64,000 nucleotides of DNA from Halisarca cf. caerulea (GCA_963170055.1 CAUJGJ010000309.1:20001-84000); one strand, 5' to 3'. Counted from the first letter of the stretch, positions 13,824 to 50,454 are shown. Made by a program: numbers and translations. Notes: generated from the sequence alone by a model not told the origin.

Positions 13824-14041
13824 TTGTTGCTATCTTTATTATTGTGATTTTATGAACTGATATCTGGATGTAACATTTTCCTTTACCATTGTTGCTTCTA
13901 ATGTAGGTAGAGATCAGGCCAATGATGTATGTAGCCTTAACATATGATCATCGTTTGATTGACGGTCGTGAGGCTGTTCTGTTCTTGAGGAAGATCAAAT
14001 CAGCTGTAGAGAATCCTGTTGTACTCTTACTAGACTTGTAA
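403..14041 (+). CDS. DLST: Dihydrolipoyllysine-residue succinyltransferase (E2 of 2-oxoglutarate dehydrogenase), N-terminus incomplete
   Basis: This is the E2 core enzyme of the mitochondrial 2-oxoglutarate dehydrogenase complex; it transfers succinyl from lipoyl-lysine to CoA. Exons: 403-457, 782-853, 922-977, 1395-1503, 2076-2207, 4814-4896, 6685-6782, 8311-8441, 12281-12348, 12766-12849, 12937-13104, 13907-14041. All have GT/AG borders, phases agree throughout, and the total is 1191 nt. Exons 2-4 encode the lipoyl domain, with the lipoylated lysine in EVETDK. Exons 5-6 encode a Pro-rich linker, and I see no peripheral-subunit-binding domain, as is usual for animal DLST. Exons 7-12 encode the catalytic domain ([36 protein letters not shown], and the active-site signature [12 protein letters not shown] with catalytic His and Asp), ending LLLDL-stop as in the family. 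The first exon (403-457) is plausible presequence but the weakest call; the true start is probably upstream of the window. Confidence 0.95.
600..660. repeat. TG microsatellite with GTGC tail
   Basis: Roughly 60 bp of TG dinucleotides passing into GTGC repeats, in a DLST intron. Open frames across it are artefacts. Confidence 0.9.
1033..1080. repeat. TG microsatellite
   Basis: An uninterrupted TG tract of about 46 bp in the intron after the third DLST exon. Confidence 0.95.
1504..2075. other. DLST intron 4, no feature recognised
   Basis: AT-rich intron with scattered GTAC/TACGTA runs. I see no repeat, RNA gene or coding segment that I can support. Confidence 0.5.
2766..2800. repeat. Poly-G tract with facing poly-C
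   Basis: A G-homopolymer of about 20 bases followed by CACTTG and seven C. The flanking words (TAGGTGTAGGAACT, ACTTGCCCCC) recur in degraded form near 38950-39025 (TAGGTTTAGGAACCGTGGGG, ACTTGCCCCC), so this looks like the end of a dispersed repeat. Confidence 0.6.
3002..3104. repeat. Imperfect palindrome, about 43-bp arms
   Basis: The left arm starts TAGTTAAGACATAGGC and the right arm ends GCCTATGTCTTAACTA, with GCTGTATGG and TAAAATGC also pairing. The flanking words ATAGCATCCAT (about 3110) and ATGGATGCTAT (about 3445) are inverted copies of each other, so the palindrome may belong to a larger repeat covering about 3002-3455. Confidence 0.75.
3641..3875 (+). repeat. Dispersed two-hairpin repeat, copy A
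   Basis: Begins with a perfect 23-bp-arm hairpin with a 3-nt loop (3641-3663 and 3667-3689, core AGGGGCTGCC/GGCAGCCCCT). It ends with a nested hairpin around GTGGGGC...CCCCCAC, whose outer arms are ACAAGTGATTCGAGT and ACTCGAATTACTTGT. A second copy in the same orientation is at 25225-25575, sharing the intervening TTGGACTTCYGGTGTGTAA and TTCTATGAATGTTCAGCTGT. No coding sequence is visible. Probably a non-autonomous mobile element; the class is unknown. Confidence 0.75.
4937..5631. mobile_element. Internally deleted Tc1/mariner-like transposon
   Basis: Terminal inverted repeats begin CAGTACTTA... and end ...TAAGCACTG, with AGTAGACGT inside both ends. TA flanks both sides (4935-4936 and 5632-5633), which is the Tc1/mariner target duplication. 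The 695-bp length and the remnant transposase on the - strand show that most of the coding region was lost. It lies in the intron between DLST exons 6 and 7. Confidence 0.85.
5160..5400 (-). pseudogene. Tc1/mariner transposase N-terminal helix-turn-helix remnant
   Basis: Read on the - strand this gives [16 protein letters not shown], then [16 protein letters not shown], then [18 protein letters not shown]. This is the paired-like DNA-binding helix-turn-helix region typical of Tc1-like transposases (GLSYREI...WKKYEETGS...GRPSKLT). A stop codon lies just before it and no DDE catalytic part follows within the TIRs, so it is a dead fragment. Confidence 0.8.
5747..6318. mobile_element. MITE of a CAGTGTTCTCCC family with 5-bp target duplication, copy 1
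   Basis: Ends are CAGTGTTCTCCCCAG and CTGGGGAGAACACTG, with a shared subterminal AAGGCATG. The element is flanked by the direct repeat ATCTA (5742-5746 and 6319-6323). A shorter relative is at 55964-56230, flanked by a different 5-bp repeat. I could not assign a superfamily. Confidence 0.85.
7182..7807. mobile_element. TIR element with ACAGGTCAAAAGTT ends, TA-flanked
   Basis: The left end CGGTACAGGTCAAAAGTT and right end AACTTTTGACCTGTACCG are exact inverted copies, with TA on each side. The same terminal word occurs in the 129-bp element at 43768. A 32-bp unit (7154-7185) is repeated at 7200-7231 across the left end. The interior holds inverted GCGTGCG-rich repeats (7640-7770). No transposase seen. 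Confidence 0.75.
8751..8980. repeat. Long CA microsatellite
   Basis: About 230 bp of CA dinucleotides with a few interruptions, in DLST intron 8. Any protein reading frames across it (Thr/His or Cys/Val) are artefacts. Confidence 0.95.
9028..9140. repeat. CA microsatellite
   Basis: A second CA tract, separated from the previous one by about 50 bp of ordinary sequence, in DLST intron 8. Confidence 0.95.
9190..10290. other. DLST intron 8 sequence, no feature supported
   Basis: Mixed-composition intronic sequence. A 117-codon open stretch (9554-9907) has no recognisable motif and no splice context, so I do not call it. Confidence 0.4.
10293..10636. mobile_element. MITE of an AGTGTTAGAAA family, copy 1
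   Basis: The left end AGTGTTAGAAAGAAGGAGCA and right end TTTCCAACAGT are inverted relatives. The interior shares AATGTCCTAGCATT and TTGGACAAA-type words with the copy at 53967-54279, which gives independent support that this is a family. Confidence 0.7.
11549..11598. repeat. Short palindrome
   Basis: ATTTCCTTTACACTATCCAG is followed by its near-exact inverse CTGGATAGTGTAAAGGAAAT with a 5-base gap. A strong hairpin in a DLST intron. Confidence 0.85.
11874..12016. repeat. Foldback repeat, about 60-bp arms
   Basis: The arm ATTAAAAGGCATCCCA...GACAAGT is matched by its inverse ACTTGTC...TGGGATGCCTTTTAAT with a spacer of about 25 bases (11935-11957). The arms are almost identical, so this is a recent foldback or MITE. 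It lies in DLST intron 8, about 265 bp upstream of exon 9. Confidence 0.85.
13131..13182. repeat. Perfect 20-bp inverted repeat
   Basis: AAATTAATGTTAATCAGTCA (13131-13150) is exactly inverted at 13163-13182 with a 12-nt loop. It lies 27 bp after the splice donor of DLST exon 11. A functional role is not shown. Confidence 0.9.
13732..13823. repeat. CA microsatellite
   Basis: About 90 bp of CA, ending about 80 bp before the acceptor of the last DLST exon. Confidence 0.95.
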
Positions 14042-14419
14042 CCTCTGCTCAACTGATAGCAATGTTCACATTCTGTGTATGCATACAAGTACAACGTATT
14101 CTCACATGTCCTTGTTGAATGTGTGCAAAAGAAAGACTAGTTTTGTTCTCTGTTTATTAGGCCGTAACCCAGTATACTGTATTTAATGATGGTCAAATAG
14201 GTTTGTGCGTGTACTGTATATTATTGTGAACGCCAAGTACCACATTGAATTGTGTGGCTGTAGGTTGAACTTGGAGGATGCAATTTTCCTATTTATACTG
14301 GGCATGTACTGTATATCCTTATTTTGTATGTTTTCATGTTATACTGAAGTATGATACAAATTGTAGCCAAACTATTGCCAGGTACGTATGTTCTTTATGT
14401 ATGTCAACAACTGTATGAC
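14042..14419 (+). other. DLST 3' untranslated region / intergenic
   Basis: Non-coding sequence between the DLST stop and the first retroelement. I see no perfect AATAAA signal, so the mRNA end cannot be placed. Confidence 0.5.
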
Positions 14420-16850
14420 TGGTCCCTCTCTCAAAGTAGCCCTTTTGACACTGTATAACCTGTGTTGGACAACCAAACGTATCCCTGAACAATGGACGGT
14501 GGGTGTAGTCCAACTCCATGGGAAGTAATCAGCATGAAGGACCCATCTTCTCCTGCTAACTTTAGACCCATTGTCTTCACTTCTTGACTAGGTAAGGTGT
14601 ACACTTTCATTCTCAAATGAGATGGCAGGAGTTCACGATCAGTAATGGATACATGAATACATCCATCCAGAAGGCGTTTGTTGACGGGATCCCAGGCTGT
14701 ACTGAACGTCATCTGAACCTCTTGTCTATGATCAAGGAGGCTCAGAGGAGACACAAAACACTGGCAGTCTGCTGGCTTGACATTACTAATGCTTATGGCA
14801 GTGTGTACCATGAACTCATCCGCTTCTCCTTTAGTCACTACCATCCCCCTAACCACTTTACTGACATTGTTTCCAACTTGTACACTAGTTTCACAGGGAT
14901 TGTTATGACCAAGCAGTGGACCACTGAGCCCTTCCACCTTGGAATTGGTTGGTGTCAGTGGCCATATTTAACACCGTTATGAACACCTTAGTGGACACTT
15001 TGGCTGAGCATAAGAGCCTTGGATACACCTTCTCCCAGTCTATCTACACCTGCAACCTCCTCCAGTACACAGATGACATATGCCTAATGGAGGATGGACC
15101 AGCATCATGTCAGGCTCTCCTGACAAAGACAGAGGAGTGGCTTCAGTGGTTTGGAATGAAGGCCAAAGTCCCTAAGTGTGCAAGTCTTGCCACCTTGCTT
15201 CAACTGGGAAGGGGTTTGATCCATCCTTGAAACTCCAAGGTGACACCATCCCATTCATTGGTAACTCCCCCTTTCACTTCCTTGGAGCCCTTATCACCAT
15301 CCACAGTGCTGCAGTGGAACACAAGCTGCACTCAGGGAGAAACTGGAGGGTATGCTGAGCGAGGTGGATCAAACCCTTCTCACCAGATAGCAGAAACTAC
15401 ACCTGTACAGTAATGACATTTGCCCCCGCCTAGTCTGGGACATGACCATCACAGAGCTACACGTCAGCTGGATAGAAAGAAACCTTGAATCCATACCAAC
15501 AAGATTCCTCAAGCTCTGGACAGGTCTGGCCCAATGTGCTAACATCAACCGGCTATACTTCCCAAAGAGCAGTGGTGAGATCCAACTCCATTCTGTCAGT
15601 GGCACCTACAAGAAGACTAGGTGCAGGCTTGCTGCCTCACATAGGTCATCGAGGGACTCAACTGTTCATTTGCTAGCCAGTAGGCAGACCTTAGCTGAGA
15701 CCACAACCATCAGAGCAGCTTTCAAGCTGCATCAGGAAGTGGTAGAGGTCACGAAGTAGGACCCAGGAGCCTCCCGAAAGCAGCTGATCAGGAAGGTCAG
15801 GCAACGAATCATGGATATGAAACACAGTAGACGCCTTGAAGATTGCAGACAGCTCCCAGTTCAGGGTGACATTGTGCATCAGTTTGATGATCAATCATCA
15901 TCCATCTGGGCTGAAACCATTTGGTTTCTACCTGAGAAGGTAATGAAGTTTGCTCTAAATACCATCCAAGACACTTCCCTCATAACTCAAGCTAATCTTC
16001 ATTTGTGGAGGAAAAAACATCATCTGACTGTTAATCGGAATAATCTTGAACAAACACGTAGCAAAAAATCTTCAACAAAAATCTTCACTACAAAGTCGGA
16101 CGTTTCGGCCACACAGGCCTTCGTCAGCTACATACAAATGTGATTTGTATGTAGCTGACAAAGGCCTGCATGGCCAAAACATCCAATTTTGTTATGAAGA
16201 TTTTTGTTGAAGATTTTTTGCTACATGTTTGCTCAAGATTATTCCAATTAACATTATAGAACGTAGCAATGAGCCTATATGATATTATCATCTGACTGCC
16301 CACTCTGCTCCGAATCACAGACACTTTTACTGTACATGCCCTGAACTATTATTGTCCTGTTGTTCTTACGAAAACAAAATTTCAAGGCACAACCCCCATC
16401 AAGATGCTATTCTGAACCTTCTCTACCAGTTCACCTGCTCCCATATTAGCCCACACCAATGGGTCACTGTGTCACAAGTGTGACCTACAGCTTTTGCCTG
16501 TACAGAAAACAGACCAGATCTAGTACTTTGGAACAAGGATGTGAGTACCGTCAACAGTTATCAAGTTACAGGAACTGTACTCTTTGAGACAACAATGGCA
16601 GATGCAGTAGCTAGAAAGGGTGACAAGTACACAGAGCTGCAAGAGTGCTCCAGTGTGGCCAAGACAGTTCGGCTTCTCACTATAGGAGCTTTACGCCATC
16701 CTACACAGACCAGACCAGAAAGACTGTGGGGATCTAGAGAAGGAGGTCACAAAGGTCATTTTGATACACTCTCCAAATCAGGTGCAAGGGAAATTGGAAG
16801 AAGACTAGTCCTGAGTGGGAGAATGCATGTAGCATGACAGGCACCATCTA
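14420..16850 (+). pseudogene. Non-LTR retrotransposon with restriction-like endonuclease, decayed copy 1
   Basis: A reverse transcriptase can be read through many frameshifts and stops. In order I see the N-terminal RT signature NFRPIVFTS and GKVYTF (about 14560), KAFVDGIPGCTE (14670), motif A LDITNAYGSVYHELI (about 14780), FNTVMNTL (14970) and motif C QYTDDICLM (about 15065; YTDD, not the usual YADD). After about 16290 comes a zinc knuckle (CPLC, then a Leu-rich stretch with a Cys-Pro). Next is a restriction-like endonuclease block reading RPDLVLW (16520), FETTMADAVARKGDKYTEL (16570) and GAL. That order (RT, knuckle, endonuclease at the C-terminus) is characteristic of R2-like/early-branching non-LTR elements. 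The 5' part is missing and the coding is broken, so it is inactive. A C-rich tract follows at about 16860. Confidence 0.85.
16031..16286. mobile_element. Foldback MITE inserted in retroelement copy 1
   Basis: Arms of about 100 bp: GGAATAATCTTGAACAAACA on the left is inverted as AAGATTATTCC on the right, and both arms contain AAATCTTCAACAAAAATCTT and TACATACAAAT. The element is flanked by the direct repeat ATCATCTGACTG (16019-16030 and 16287-16298). Removing it and one repeat rejoins the retroelement's coding-like sequence just before the CPLC zinc knuckle, so it inserted after the retroelement. Confidence 0.85.
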
Positions 16851-17079
16851 TTTTCCTCCCCCCCCCCCAGTTTACCTTATACTGTATAATCACTGTATGG
16901 TGCATGTTCATTAATAGCCATGCATCCTTATAGGCCAGACTATTGACTGTAAATGTTTTTGTAAATCATTTTAAGCAAGGTCTGGATAACCGAAGACCTT
17001 GTGTGTCCATTGTACCACTTTTTACTATAATATTGTTGTTGTTGAAGTAAGAGTCACTGATCACTGACCAGCTATTGTT

Positions 17080-17400
17080 ATTAGGAGCAACTTCTCAATC
17101 CACATGGTGGAATTGACCATCCCCCTTGAGACTGGCATAGAGGACGCAGCATCACGTAAACATTCCAAGTGTATGTACACAGAGCTTGTAGGGAGATGCA
17201 TATATAGAATTTTGCTGCTACTCTCACCATGCACAGTTGAAGTTGGTTCGATCGAGGGCGTTCATTCATGCTCCCAGTGTCAAACAACTGCACAGGATAG
17301 TGGATGCCAGCACAATGGCCATGCAGAAGGGAACTGGAGCGAGAGGTCATCAATCTGTCAAGTCATTGAGGGATCTGCATGCATTTGGTGCAAGTGGAAC
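17080..17400 (+). pseudogene. Second restriction-like endonuclease remnant of the same retroelement type
   Basis: Reads VELTIPLETGIEDAASRKHS then KCMYTELV, followed by VEVGSIEGVHS. This is the (E)LT...FE...ARK..KY.EL pattern of the element's endonuclease domain, repeated about 500 bp after the one ending copy 1. In another frame the 3' part reads IVDASTMAMQKGTGARGHQS. Either a separate truncated insertion or the tail of a duplicated copy. Confidence 0.65.
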
Positions 17401-17669
17401 TGAACTGCAGACTAATGACCTTTTAGTGTACCTATTTGCATGTACTGTATGTACTTATTTGCAGTTTTAAAGATAAATGAAAAGAGAGAAAGAGAGCCAC
17501 CCATGCACCTCCACCAACCCATCTCATCCCCCTATTGGTGCTGTACCACCCACCACCACCATGCAACATTTCCATCTCATCCCATGTACTAGACTATTGG
17601 TGCTGCATACCACCCCAAACTCACAAACTGTCGTCCTCCAGTATGTACCAATAGCCACCATGCCCATGC

Positions 17670-17702
17670 AGAATTGGATTGGATTGGATTGGATTGATCT
17701 TA
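17670..17702. repeat. ATTGG tandem repeat
   Basis: Several tandem ATTGG pentamers end the remnant region. Simple pentamer tails like this are common at 3' ends of non-LTR elements, so it may mark one. Confidence 0.7.
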
Positions 17703-17841
17703 TTTAGACTGGGACACCCACTTAGCTCGTAGGCTACTTTTCAGGGGGCCCAGTAATCAGAAGTACACAATTAACAAACAACAAACAAACAAACATACTA
17801 CATAGTTAATATTAATTGTTATAAGTGACAAGTGTTCAATC

Positions 17842-18057
17842 ATGAAATATTCAGTTCTTTTGGTGGCTGTAGTGGGCCTTCTTCACTCTTCTCTCTTGGT
17901 GGTGGCAGCTAGGGGGTGCAGAGAAAAATGCCAGAAACACCATCACTGGGAATGGACCATAGTCCATCCCATAACTCGGCTCTGCTGTCACATCAGTAGC
18001 CCACTAAGCCGCCAGCAGCCCCCCCCCCCCCCCCCCAGACTTCCAGGGTTGGTCTGA
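17842..18057 (+). CDS. Short open frame with signal-peptide-like N-terminus (hypothetical)
   Basis: Seventy-one codons. Residues 1-23 (MKYSVLLVAVVGLLHSSLLV...) look like a secretory signal peptide with a plausible Ala-x-Ala cleavage site. Then comes a short Cys/His-rich stretch (RGCREKCQKHHHWEW) and a Pro tract encoded by a C-homopolymer. No splice sites or homologue are recognised, and it sits between two dead retroelements, so it may be chance or a gene fragment. Confidence 0.25.
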   Translation: MKYSVLLVAVVGLLHSSLLVVAARGCREKCQKHHHWEWTIVHPITRLCCHISSPLSRQQPPPPPPRLPGLV

Positions 18058-18189
18058 AGCTGACATGTATACTTTCACTCTACCATTGTACCTTGTGTCA
18101 CCATGGAATCAAATGTAGATGTCATGAACCAGTAACGTTGCTCTGTCAAGGTATTTGGTCCTATATTTTACATTTAAGTATGGCATCTG

Positions 18190-20810
18190 CTTGGGCTACC
18201 AACACAATCAACATTCATCTAAAGTGTCTAAAACGCATGAACAGAAGAATGCTATTACCCATTTGAAAATGAAAAAGAATAAAGTTAAGAAGGAGCTGTG
18301 AAGTCTGAAAGTCCTGATGAAATGTACATCCATGCCAATGAATTCCACCAACTAATTCATGAACATAGCAGGCTCTCAAGAGAGCACAAAAGGGCTAACA
18401 AAATTGTAAGTTAGAAACAACAAAGAAAATTTAAGAATGCCGCAGGAACTTCCATGCATTAGCTAGGAAAACCCTAAATGATAACCACTACACATCAATT
18501 CAGCTGTAAACAAGATGCTGAATCCTTCACCAACACTTATTCATCAAAGCAGATCGAAGACATTTGTACAACCCTCATGGATGCCAAAATCTCCACTGCC
18601 ACATGTTCTCATGGATACCAGCAAGTTATCTGAAGAAGATAAACTTGTGATTACTAGATCTAAGTCCAAATCCACCCCTAGTCCTATGGATCAGATCCCT
18701 TACATCATCCTCATGCAAGTCATGTCCTGAATTCACTGATGCCATGCAGTTAATTCTAATGCATATTGTCAATACCTGCTGGACACAACAAAAGGTACCA
18801 TCGGCCTGGAAGGTGGCATCATTTGCCTGATAGGGAAAGCCAAAGCTGAGCTTGATCCTAGCAATCCAGCAAACTTTCACCCTATTGCTCTAACCTCCTG
18901 TATCGGTAAAGTTTTCACTAGTCTGGTAAAAAGGAGGTGGTTATCATATCTTTTGGGTAACAAATATCTTAACATAGCTGTGCAGAAAGCTTTTGAGAAT
19001 GGAATACCTGGATGCTCAGAACACCTCTAAAGCTCTTATCCATTCTAAATGGAGCTTGTAGAAAGCACAAGTCTTTCTGTGTCTGCGGGCTTGATCTTGC
19101 TAACACATTCAGTAGTGTTCATCATGACTTAATCCGATTTGTTCTGTATACAGTATTACCATACACCTCTGCTGTTGATTGGTATGCTCCAATCTTGTAT
19201 CAAGATCTTATACTGGTATTGTATCTACTGATTCTTGGACAACTAACCCATTTACCAAGGTAATCCTCTATCTGTACTGATTTTCAACACAGTCATGAAC
19301 ACTCTAGTTGACTGCATCGTCAAGCCCAGGCAGACATGGGTTACTCCCTGACCTTCTCATCTCACCGTTGTAGTCTTCTCCAATACGCTGATGATATATC
19401 ACTTATTGCAAGTGGTCCTTCAGCATGTCAGTCACTTCTTGCCAGCACTAAGACTTAATTGGCTACATTGGTCAGGAATGACTGCTAATGTCCCTAAATG
19501 TATGGCTATGGCAATCAAAGCATCCAGTATGTGGGAAGCCCTATGATCCCAAGCTCAGGCTCAACGGGGAAGCATGCAATCCCTTACATTGGCGAAAGCA
19601 CATTCTACTTCGTTGGAGCCCTTGTTTGCATCCATAGTATTGCAACTCAAACCAGAGATGCATGTGCTACTAGTGAAGCTATCCTCACTGTTAGAGAAGG
19701 TGGATGCAACCCTTGCTTCCCGTCAACAGAAGCTGAAGCTGTTCAAATTTGTAGCCTGTCCCTGTTTTACATGGGACCTTTCAGTGAACTCATTTTCTTT
19801 GTCCTGGCTGAAAACCAAACTACAACCTCTTGCTAACATGTATGCAAAGAAATGGTCTGGTCTAGCCAACTCAGCAGACACAGGTTGCATGTTCGTTCCT
19901 GTCCAGGGAGCACGGTGGACAAGAACGCTCCCTTATCATCATGTACAAGAAGTTGCAAGTCACAAAGGCAGCTGCATACACCTGACCCCTTATAGTCAGA
20001 GTCATTCCCAGCCAGTGATCCAAAGAGGAGGCAGTACATGCAAGACCAGCCTCTACGCCTTTTCAGGAAGTCATCCAAGTAATGAAAGACAAACCAGGAG
20101 CCTCCTCCAATTAAGCTCTTATGCACAAGGGCCAAGAAGAAAGTGGATGCTATATGGACGGTGACAAATGCCTTCTCCACAGTACCACCCTCATCATCCA
20201 GAATCAACCATTAAAAGACAGTATAGTAAAGCCCCACGCCTATGGTCATCTGTGATTCTGTCTCTTCCAGAAAGGGTCTTCAAGTTTGCCCTTAACTCAG
20301 TCACTAGCTGATACTCTGCCACAAAATGCCAATCTACACTGTGCATGGGGGAAGCTTCCTACGGCACGCTGCAACCTCTGTGGACAATGGCAGTCCCGCG
20401 ATCTACTACATGTACTAAAATTATTCAATGTCTGTCCATTTGCTCTTGAGAAGAGATGATATAACTGCTGACATGCATGACACAGTCCTCGAAGGAACAC
20501 TTTCTGTGGAAGCACCTCCCTGCCAATATGAACATTTCTGTTGACGTCCTCAACCATGTGTACACATTTCCACAGGAAATAGCTGTCACTGGCACTCAAC
20601 CTGATATCATAGTGTGGGAGCCCTCTACAATCACCCTCATGGAATTGACAGCTAGTACCATTAATTTGAGCTGCACCGAAACTGCTATTCAGAGGAAGAA
20701 ACACAGATATCAAAGTCTACTAAATGAATGTAGAGCAAATAGGTATACAGTCAAGCTCATTACAATTGAAGCTGGCTCATGCAAGAGGGTTTCTACATTG
20801 TAGCAGCTTT
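18190..20810 (+). pseudogene. Non-LTR retrotransposon with restriction-like endonuclease, decayed copy 2
   Basis: Same architecture as the copy at 14420 but clearly diverged. Signatures include DPSNPANFHPIALTSCIGKV (18855; RT N-terminal motif), QKAFENGIPGCSE (18985), motif A-like GLDLANTFSSVHHDLIRF (19090), FNTVMNTLVD (19285) and motif C QYADDISLI (19380). A zinc knuckle follows, CNLCG...DLLHVLK...CPFAL (20370). The C-terminal endonuclease reads GTQPDIIVWE...LMELTA...RKKHRYQSLL (20590-20740). Frameshifts and stops throughout. Copies 1 and 2 lie in the same orientation about 1 kb apart. Confidence 0.85.
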
Positions 20811-23000
20811 GACAGTTTGTACATTTAAATTTGGCTCCAGCAAGCAGACATGAGCCAGATCTCAAGAATCTGGAAACTTTGGTCATGCATGTATCTGGTG
20901 TATTCTTGAGTCGTATCGAATCTAGTGTAAACTGGAGAGAACCCTGAACCCACTAAACCAGTACTTGTGTATATGGTTCATGGGTTCAGGGTTCTTTCTT
21001 TAGTATACATGCACCTGTTATCACCACCTGTGTTCACCATTCTTTAATTATAAGCCAAGATTCAGTGCATGTCATTATCATGATATTATTATCTTCATAA
21101 TTCTATTGTAGTTTCCACCCCATATACTGTGCAATATTTTTTGAAGTGGTTGGGATATCGACCACCTGGGTATGTCACACTTCTTCTCTTGTATGCACTA
21201 TACCTTTTTTACTCCATCTTGTATATTTGTGTGCATGCTGTGTTTTGCATGAGTAATAGTATTGCATGGTGACATTGAAAGAGAGAGAGTGCATGGTACC
21301 AATGTTTATAATTACATTAATTGTTCATTTTCACTTACTATGATCATAGATTCTAATACCAGGACTTGCGACCGTTGATCAAGTCTGCATGTTGTGTTGT
21401 TAATGATATTCATTACGCATGACATCATCTGTTTGGTCTGCACTGTACTGAAGACAATATGGACATACCTTTCCAACTGCATGTGACCATTATACAATGA
21501 TAGACAGATTTACACAAATTTACATTGTGAATAAAACAACTCTCTTGTAGCAACTCAAAACAGATCTAGCTATAGACTGCATGCGTTTCAACGAAAATAA
21601 TCTTTTGCGTAGTCTATGAGAAAATGTGTACACAAAATGCCTATACACCTGCACAGTGAAAAAATTGCTAATTTTTTTTGCAAAATTAAATTTAAGTTCA
21701 CAATCATCTTAAGAGTTGCTTATGGCGAATGCATGGTGAATATGAGCAGGATGAAGCCATTGTAAATGTTAACTATAAGTTAACGTTTCTTAGGCTGAGA
21801 CAAAATTTGACGGGGCTGGGGGTGTGGCTCTTTCTTTGAAGGAGGTGGTATGGAACTGTAATTTTGGTACCATGCAAATTCATGTGGCATTAAACTGTAA
21901 CAAATTGAATTCTTTATGACATATGTACCTTAACGTGGATAGAGTCACCCTAATTACAGTCAAGAAGTATATATAAAAAAATAAAATCTGTCTGCCCAAG
22001 CAAACACACTTGACGGTTTGCAATTTATATTGAATACCACATGTATGTATCATGTATAAATTGACATGTTTCCAGTCCTAGTATTAAGAGTCTATATGCC
22101 ATAATTTAAACAGGCGTTAAGATTATACAGTATAGCATACTTTATGCAGAAAGAACGGTCACCATTATACAGACCATAAACAATAGTAGATCATGAAAAG
22201 ATAATATAACTAGCACACTGAAAAATATCTCAATGCTACCATCTTTGTATGTACCATGACTGAGTTCATTCCATAAAATACTCTGTTAAAAGCTTTATCA
22301 TTGCTGTACTCACAGTAGATGACCTCTGTGTTATTGCTGACACCACATCTGCACATTATATGATTAGATACAAGTAAAATAGCAGAAACACGTAATGCTA
22401 GAGCACTATATGTGACGGAGCATCTGTACCATTAATAAAATGTATGTGCCATATTCCTATTGCTGCACAATCTGAACACATTGAGGTGCTTACTGTAATA
22501 TTATGTACACTATTGTGCTAATAAGGCAAACTACTGAACATATACAATAAAATCAAGAGCTATTACTACATGAAGGACAGTACAGATGCTTATAGGCATC
22601 CCTATTATAAATTTGGCAATAGCAAACTAGCTCATGTAATCTAGTACTTACTAAGAACTTCTGTTGTAGGCTTATAACCAGCAGAGCATGTTTCCAAACA
22701 ATACTGCAATACCTAGGAATACATAGAAAAAATTGCAGTAGTTTATATAATAATACAATGCAATATACATTATTTGTGTACATATTGGGTTATCATATAT
22801 AATACATGTAATAATCCCCTTTCATCATCAGTGTATATTTATATATTCATACAAGTACATATATATATATATTTTTTTTTTAATATTTTTACAAGGATGC
22901 ACATATATATAGAAAAAAAGATCACACAGTTCAATAACCTATCAAATGGAACAAAATAAATCACAAAGTACAACAACCTAAAATTGAAGTGGTATTATAG
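20811..23000. other. Intergenic, no gene seen
   Basis: AT-rich sequence between the retroelement cluster and FOCAD. A pair of inverted words (GAACCCTGAACCCACTA at about 20940 and CATGGGTTCAGGGTTC at about 20980) forms a hairpin. No coding exon, RNA gene or TIR element that I can support. Confidence 0.5.
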
Positions 23001-23009
23001 TTCTGTATA

Positions 23010-23180
23010 CACACACTGATTCGTTGACACAGTTTCAAATATGCTAATGGGTCATTTGTTAATGTACGCGTACGATTAGCTAGATCATGGAAAAAATCAA
23101 GGGCATCCTGCCCGAAAACTCCAGTAGACTCAAAAGCAATGGGCTGGAATATGTGGCATATTGATAGTTCGAATTTTTAG
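23010..23180 (-). pseudogene. Retroelement C-terminal remnant (second lineage)
   Basis: On the - strand: QPIAFESTGVFGQDALDFFH then ANRTRTLTNDPLAYLKLCQR, ISV. This matches the far C-terminal block (ET.GVFG...R.R..T.....YL.QR.SV) of the second retroelement lineage, the block expected just beyond where the 44580-45600 copy breaks off. Only about 170 bp is readable. Coding-like traces extend right toward 23270. Confidence 0.7.
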
Positions 23181-23820
23181 AGGAAATACAGTATAGAAGA
23201 TCATCTATAAGGCTTGTCACTTCTATTTTATCAGAATTTCACACCTATGGTATACCTTACCACATGTGAATCTCCAATTACCACTACATCCTATCAAGAC
23301 CCAAATAATCAACTTAATTTCCAGGAACCACTCTATAACCAATTTCAATTTAGCCTCTCCACGTTTATTCACTTTATCTGTCCCTGTTGTAACTGTCACT
23401 TGTCTTGATTGTATCCTTGGTTGTTGTACTTTGTGATTTTTTTTGTCTTGATTGTATCCTTTAAACTTATAGTTTGAAATTCCTTTCATACTAATTAAAA
23501 TCAGACCTCACTGCATAATTTCTTTCTGCATTACAATGGGCACACAAGTTGAATATATATATTGACTTCATACAGCCAGTTTTCATGTCTCTCACACCTT
23601 ATCTTTACACTTAGACTCATATGCCATCTTTTTCTCCACCCATCTACCCCTCTGTTATGGCTACACAGGCTCATGGTGTTAAATCATCAGTTACAGTTTT
23701 GTGACTGTAAAGTATAATAATAAATAAATAAAACAATAATAATAACACAAAAGGCACAAAAGCAACTCCAAAAGATTCAGTTCCTCTTTAGTGTAGTAAC
23801 TGTACATTCTTTTGTGTGTA

Positions 23821-23890
23821 TTATACATTCTTTTAATTATTGTGATGTGGACTAGTAAGTCCACATCACAAAATTCAAAAGAATGTATAA
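23821..23890. repeat. Palindrome, 33-bp arms
   Basis: TTATACATTCTTTTAATTAT through GTGATGTGGACT is inverted at 23858-23890 with a 4-base loop. Two to three mismatches. Confidence 0.85.
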
Positions 23891-24192
23891 TGAGGGAACA
23901 AACTGAATATGAGTTTCATTGATACATCCACTATACTACTTTAGCTGCAACCGTTATTGGCACTCTTTAAGCAAACAAAGGGTGATAGTATGTAAGGGGT
24001 AAGATGCAATGATCTGATTAGTTGAGATGAGGTGTGAAGAGTGCAATAGCTGTCAAACCCTACTCTTCTTTGCCCATCCAAAGGGTAAAAGTATGGGCTA
24101 TAGCAGTTGGGCCTTTGATTTTGTGAGTATAATCAAAGAGGTTTCCCTCCCACCATGATCGCAGGTGTATACACAAAGTTGATTTTTTTACA

Positions 24193-50454
<26,262 letters not shown>

